This document shows positions 59,090 through 64,000 of a stretch of DNA of 64,000 bases, in pieces. How positions within the stretch are numbered: position 1 is the stretch's first letter; every line of letters begins with the position of its first letter. The translations under genes were made by a program, and so were the position numbers. The notes below the pieces were generated by a model. That model made no database searches. It was not told where the DNA came from and saw only the letters and a list, made by a program, of their open reading frames with translations. The stretch is from Streptomyces caatingaensis (GTDB lineage Bacteria; Actinomycetota; Actinomycetes; Streptomycetales; Streptomycetaceae), in contig NZ_LFXA01000004.1 of the NCBI RefSeq assembly GCF_001187435.1, positions 377,001-441,000 on the forward strand, written 5' to 3'.

Positions 59090-59947
59090 ATGACGCATGC
59101 CGTGAAGACCCCCGACAGCAGCAAGGCGCTGTACGGCGGGACGAGCTCCCGGCGCATCACCGTCCGCGACATCGCCGCCGCGAAGGGGCGCGGCGAGAAG
59201 TGGCCCATGCTGACCGCCTACGACGCGATGACCGCCTCCGTCTTCGACGAGGCCGGCATACCCGTCCTGCTGGTCGGCGACTCCATGGGCAACTGCCACC
59301 TCGGCTACGAGTCCACCGTCCCCGTCACCCTCGACGAGATCACCGTCCTGTCCGCCGCCGTCGTCCGGGGCACCAAGCGGGCCCTGGTCGTCGGCGACCT
59401 GCCCTTCGGCTCGTACCAGGAGGGCCCCGTCCAGGCGCTGCGCAGCGCGACCCGGCTGGTGAAGGAGGCGGGTGTCCAGGCCGTCAAGCTGGAGGGCGGC
59501 GAGCGGTCCGCCCACCAGATCGAGATGCTGGTGCAGGCCGGCATCCCCGTCATGGCCCATGTGGGCCTGACCCCCCAGTCCGTCAACGCCTACGGCGGCT
59601 ACCCCGTCCAGGGACGCGGCGAGGAGGCCGCGGCGCAGCTCCTCCGCGACGCGAAGGCCGTCCAGGACGCGGGGGCCTTCTCCGTCGTCCTCGAACTCGT
59701 CCCCGCCGAGCTCGCCGCCGAGGTCACGCGCAGCCTGCACATCCCGACCGTCGGGATCGGCGCGGGCGCCGGGTGCGACGCCCAGGTGCTCGTCTGGACG
59801 GACATGGCCGGCCTGACCGGCGGGCGCGTCCCGCGCTTCGTCAAGCAGTACGCGCGGCTGCGGGAGGCGCTCGGCGACGCGGCCCGCGGCTTCGCGGAGG
59901 AGGTCGTGGCCGGCGCCTACCCGGCGCCGGAGCACGCCTTCCACTAG
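59090..59947 (+). CDS. panB: 3-methyl-2-oxobutanoate hydroxymethyltransferase
   Basis: The first enzyme of pantothenate synthesis, which adds a hydroxymethyl group from methylene-THF to ketoisovalerate. The (beta/alpha)8 motifs are MLTAYDAMTASVFDEAGIPVLLVGDSMGN, VVGDLPFGSY, AVKLEGGE, MAHVGLTPQSVNAYGG and PTVGIGAGAGCDAQVLVWTDMAGL. It is 285 residues long. ATG 59090 is preceded by CAGGAGCC, and its promoter is divergent from the MFS gene. Confidence 0.95.
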   Translation: MTHAVKTPDSSKALYGGTSSRRITVRDIAAAKGRGEKWPMLTAYDAMTASVFDEAGIPVLLVGDSMGNCHLGYESTVPVTLDEITVLSAAVVRGTKRALVVGDLPFGSYQEGPVQALRSATRLVKEAGVQAVKLEGGERSAHQIEMLVQAGIPVMAHVGLTPQSVNAYGGYPVQGRGEEAAAQLLRDAKAVQDAGAFSVVLELVPAELAAEVTRSLHIPTVGIGAGAGCDAQVLVWTDMAGLTGGRVPRFVKQYARLREALGDAARGFAEEVVAGAYPAPEHAFH

Positions 59948-59955
59948 GCGGGCCG

Positions 59956-60019
59956 GTCCGTCGGGTTCTCCCGGAGGGATTCCCTCCGGGAGAACCTCCT
60001 CCGGGAGAACCCGACGGAC
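59956..60019 (+). terminator. Large panB terminator with alternative hairpins
   Basis: A 21-bp perfect stem (59956-59976 with 59999-60019) starts 9 bp after the panB stop. A 16-bp unit between them (59981-59996) repeats part of the right arm, so the left arm can pair with either copy. The structure is either a strong terminator or a switching element. Confidence 0.7.
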
Positions 60020-60130
60020 GAGCGGGCGGAGCGCGGTTCCGGGAGGGACGGGCAGGGGTCGCCCCCCGGAAACCGGGGGCACGCCGGCGCGGCGGGACGT
60101 GTCGGCGCGCTGTCGGCGGCCTGTCGGCGG

Positions 60131-60147
60131 GACATCGGTGCGATGTC
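60131..60147. promoter_or_regulatory. Palindromic operator before the ABC exporter
   Basis: GACATCG-GTG-CGATGTC is a perfect dyad 26 bp before the ATP-binding protein start, preceded by three copies of TGTCGGCG (60100-60128). It is a likely repressor site; the regulator is unknown. Confidence 0.5.
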
Positions 60148-60172
60148 AGTGGCCCCTGGCACGCTGGTCCGC

Positions 60173-61191
<1,019 letters not shown>

Positions 61192-61195
<4 letters not shown>

Positions 61196-62016
61196 GCGCG
61201 GCCACGATCACCGCGCCCGCGAAGGCGCACTCAGCCGACACCCGTATCCCCCTCCGTTCCCACCTGCGGCACATCGGCGCGCTCGCCCGCCGCAACCTGC
61301 TGGCGATCAAGCAGGACCCGGAGTCGATGTTCGACGCCGTGCTCATGCCGATCATCTTCACGCTGATGTTCGTCTACGTCTTCGGCGGCGCGATGTTCGG
61401 CAAGGGCCACCAGGAGCAGTACGTCAACTACCTGGTGCCCGGCCTGCTCGCCATGACCGGCCTCAACATCGCCATGGCCGTCGGCACCGGCATCAACGAG
61501 GACTTCCGCAAGGGCATCATGGACCGCTTCCGGACCATGCCGATCGCCCGGTCGTCCGTCCTCATAGCGAAGATCGTCAGCGAGCTCTTCCGGCTGATGG
61601 TGGCCGTGGCCATCCAGCTCGGCATGGGCTTCGCGCTGGGGCTGGAGGTCAAGACCTCCGTCCTGCACCTGTTCGCCGCCATCGGGCTCAGCATCGTCTT
61701 CGGCGCCTCGCTGATGTGGATCTTCATCCTGCTGGGGCTCACCATGAAGACCGCGCAGGCCGTCCAGGGAGTGGCCATGCTCGTGCTCATGCCGCTGCAG
61801 TTCGGCAGCTCCATCTTCGCCCCGACCAACTCGATGCCCGGCTGGCTCAAGTCGTTCGCCGACTACAACCCGCTGGCCAACCTCGCCGACGCCTCCCGCA
61901 ACCTGCTCCAGGGCGGCCCCGTCGCCCACTCGGTGTGGCTGACGCTGGCGTGGGCCGTGGGCATCACCGTGATCACCGCGCCGCTGGCCGTCGCCCGCTT
62001 CCGCAACAAGACGTGA
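61192..62016 (+). CDS. DrrB-type ABC exporter permease (274 aa)
   Basis: This is an ABC-2 membrane protein with about six spans. It has RRNLLAIKQDPESMFDAVLMPIIFTLMFVYVFGGA near the N-terminus, the conserved F-R-K-G-I-M-D-R-F-R-T-M-P-I loop, and PGWLKSFADYNPLANLADASRNLL. It is translationally coupled to the ATPase gene. Together they form a daunorubicin-resistance-like exporter. Confidence 0.92.
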
Positions 62017-62045
62017 CCCGCGACGCGGCCTGAGACGCCGGGCGT

Positions 62046-64000
62046 TCACACGAGGGCGACGGCCTCCCCCAGCGGGAGGCGGCCGCCCTCGGCGTAGGCC
62101 CGCTCGTACCCCTCGTCGCCCAGCGCCGCCCGGAGGTTCGCCACCGTGCGCTCGCTGATGCCCTGCTCGACGGTGTTCGCGTACAGCCCCGGGGGCCGCA
62201 GCGCGACGGCCGCGCCGTACAGCCGGGCCCCGGCCACGGCGTGCTCCTCGCCGGGCAGTTCGGAATGCGCGAGGGCGCCGTACATCAAATGGGCCACGGG
62301 CAGGTGCGGGGCGACGAGCAGGCCGAACGGGTCGTCCTTCATGCGGAGCGCCCGGCGGACGAGGGGGAGCGCGGCGGCCGGCTCCCCCTCCAGGACGTGG
62401 AGCCAGGCGGACATCCCGTCCATCAGGGACATGAAGAAGCTGATGGTACGGCTCCGGAACTCCTCGGTCAGCTGCTCGAAGAACTCGCGCGCCTCGGCGG
62501 TCCGCCCGTGGTGGGCCAGCCGCACGCCGAGGGAGAGCCGGATGAAGAACGAGGCGTCCGGGCTCATGCCCTCGGCCTGCTCCAGCGCCTCGCGCAGCAT
62601 CCGTTCCCCCGTCGCCCAGTCCACCCGGCCCGATTCGATGAGCACGTCGGCGAGCCGCGACCGCAGGACCGGGATCTGTGCGTTGGCGCCCAGCTCACGG
62701 GCGTTGTCCATGGCCTCCCGGTAGTCGCGCTCGGCCTCGGCGAAGGCACCGTGCCGCTCGTGGCTCTCGGCCCGGCCGGTCAGGGCCTCCGCGACGCCCC
62801 AGGCGTCCCCGAGGCGCCGGAAGATCTCCAGGGCCTCGTCCGCGTCCCGCAGCCCCTGGTTCTGGCCGGAGCGGTCCAGCCGGTCGTTCAGCAGCTTGGC
62901 CCGCTGCTGGAGGTGGAAGGCCAGCTCCCATTCGAGGCCGGCCGCGCGGCAGCGGTCGATCAGCTCGTCCACGGACTCCCACACGCCGTCGAAGTCGGCG
63001 GTGAGCAGCCGGGCGTAGAACCACATGACCCCCGGGTAGCGGAGGTTCTGCGGGCGGCCCGGCCGGTAGGCGACGACGATGTTGCGCAGCCTCCGCTGCA
63101 TGTCCGGGGAGTTGATCAGGCGCATGTCGTGGTCGTGGTGCACCAGCCACACCAGGCGGGCCTGTCGCCGCGCCTCGGTCAGCAGCTCGGGGCGCATCGG
63201 CGGCGGCGCGTCGATGCACCGCTCGGTCAACGGCGGGGCGGGCTCGACGGGTTCGGCGAACGGGTCGGGGCCCATCGCGACGGCGGCCTCGGTCCAGGCG
63301 AGCGCGTCCGCCCGGTGGTCGCGCAGCTGCCAGAACCAGGAGAGGGAGAGCAGCAGGCACAGCGTCTCCTGCTCGTCCCGCGCGGCCACCGCCCGGCGCA
63401 GGGCCGTGCGCAGGTTGTCGTGCTCGCGCTCCAGGACGTCCAGCAGGGCCCGCTGGCGGGGGCCGCGCAGCAACGGCTCGCTGGTGCGGGCGAGTTCGCG
63501 GTAGTGGACGAGGTGCCGGCGCTCGACGGCGGCCCGCTCCCCCGCCTCGTCCAGCCGCTCCCCGGCGTACTCGCCGACGGTCTCCAGCAGCCGGTAGCGC
63601 ATCTCGCCGTCGTCCGCGGGGGCGGCGACGACCAGGGACTTGTCGACGAGCGAGCCGACGAGGACGGGCACGTCCGGCGGGGGCACCTCGTCGCCGTCGC
63701 CGCACACCGCCTCGGCGGCGGCGAGGTCGCAGCCGCCGGCGAAGGCGGACAGCCGCCGCAGGACGGCGCGTTCGGGCGCGTCGAGCAGGTCCCAGGACCA
63801 GTCCACGACCGCCCGCAGGGTCTGCTGGCGGGGCAGGACGGTGCGGCTGCCCGAGGTGAGCAGGCGGAAGCGGTCGTCGAGGCGGTCCGCGAGGCCGCGG
63901 GGGGTGAGCATCCGCAGCCGGGCGGCGGCGAGTTCGATCGCCAGCGGCAGGCCGTCGAGGCGGCGGCAGATCTCCTCGCAGGCGACCGGGTCGTCCTCGA
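62046..64000 (-). CDS. AfsR/SARP-type regulator, partial (ATPase-TPR C-terminal part)
   Basis: The visible about 650 residues begin inside an NB-ARC/STAND ATPase (CRRLDGLPLAIELAAARLRML, TPRGLADRLDDRFRLLTSG, LRAVVDWSWDLLDAPERAVLRRLSAFAGG). A long TPR-like helical region follows to the end (LFAEAERDYREAMDNARELG and similar). This is the C-terminal plan of AfsR-like or BTAD-containing regulators, whose DNA-binding N-terminus would lie beyond 64000. No LuxR helix-turn-helix ends the protein. It converges on the ABC exporter genes. Confidence 0.85.
   Translation of the reverse strand, partial: EDDPVACEEICRRLDGLPLAIELAAARLRMLTPRGLADRLDDRFRLLTSGSRTVLPRQQTLRAVVDWSWDLLDAPERAVLRRLSAFAGGCDLAAAEAVCGDGDEVPPPDVPVLVGSLVDKSLVVAAPADDGEMRYRLLETVGEYAGERLDEAGERAAVERRHLVHYRELARTSEPLLRGPRQRALLDVLEREHDNLRTALRRAVAARDEQETLCLLLSLSWFWQLRDHRADALAWTEAAVAMGPDPFAEPVEPAPPLTERCIDAPPPMRPELLTEARRQARLVWLVHHDHDMRLINSPDMQRRLRNIVVAYRPGRPQNLRYPGVMWFYARLLTADFDGVWESVDELIDRCRAAGLEWELAFHLQQRAKLLNDRLDRSGQNQGLRDADEALEIFRRLGDAWGVAEALTGRAESHERHGAFAEAERDYREAMDNARELGANAQIPVLRSRLADVLIESGRVDWATGERMLREALEQAEGMSPDASFFIRLSLGVRLAHHGRTAEAREFFEQLTEEFRSRTISFFMSLMDGMSAWLHVLEGEPAAALPLVRRALRMKDDPFGLLVAPHLPVAHLMYGALAHSELPGEEHAVAGARLYGAAVALRPPGLYANTVEQGISERTVANLRAALGDEGYERAYAEGGRLPLGEAVALV

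Overview
The window is chromosomal DNA from a high-GC actinomycete, almost certainly a Streptomyces. Codon third positions are nearly all G or C, many genes start with GTG, ATGA and GTGA start-stop overlaps are frequent, and the core genes are typical of that genus: malR/malEFG, glnE, a glnA2-like gene, nadE, panB and an afsR-like regulator. No rRNA, tRNA or CRISPR array was seen.

Layout. 1-3.9 kb: a partial LysR regulator divergent from a three-gene operon (acetoacetate decarboxylase, 3-hydroxyacyl-CoA dehydrogenase, class III CoA-transferase with its halves in unusual order). 4.0-18.4 kb: a biosynthetic region that I read as a dithiolopyrrolone (holomycin/thiolutin-type) cluster. One minus-strand operon runs from a Cy-A-T NRPS with a cysteine code through GMC oxidoreductase, type II thioesterase, acyl-CoA dehydrogenase and GNAT acyltransferase to a truncated globin. 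A divergent PPC-DC/EpiD-like flavoprotein decarboxylase follows. On the far side sit an XRE-cupin regulator, a CxxC flavoprotein of the HlmI/GliT dithiol-oxidase type, thioredoxin and a SAM methyltransferase, which together look like a redox and self-protection module. An SDR, a possible cysteine-rich leader peptide and a winged-helix regulator close the region. 18.5-24.1 kb: NarL-type two-component pair, tyrosine-phosphatase-like protein, an unknown membrane protein and a TetR regulator. 24.1-31 kb: maltose/maltodextrin uptake and hydrolysis (malEFG, GH13 glucosidase, malR) and a PAP2 membrane protein. 31-36.8 kb: nitrogen control (glnE, glnA2-like), a MerR regulator and an F420-type (DUF385) oxidoreductase.

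37.2-47.0 kb: a 9.8-kb integrative element inserted inside a tipA-like MerR gene, bounded by 13-bp direct repeats (attL/attR). Removing it restores the MerR reading frame exactly. It carries a leftward integrase and XRE repressor, a rightward excisionase, prim-pol and P-loop ATPase, and an iteron array with 11-bp spacing. The cargo is GNAT, HTH-TPR regulator, three small ORFs, NUDIX and an unknown protein. It has no TraB/FtsK gene, so it resembles a phage-satellite (PICI-like) or a non-conjugative AICE derivative more than a classical conjugative AICE.

47.0-64 kb: the 3' part of the tipA-like gene (complete TipAS-type drug-binding domain) coupled to a glycosyltransferase, then an alpha/beta hydrolase, an APC permease, a putative copper locus (CsoR-like box, His-rich membrane protein, multicopper oxidase), nadE, an endo/exonuclease/phosphatase-family protein, a TetR/MFS efflux operon divergent from panB, a DrrAB-type ABC exporter, and the C-terminal part of an AfsR-type ATPase/TPR regulator that runs off the window.

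All functional calls come from reading translated motifs and gene order by eye; no database search was run.
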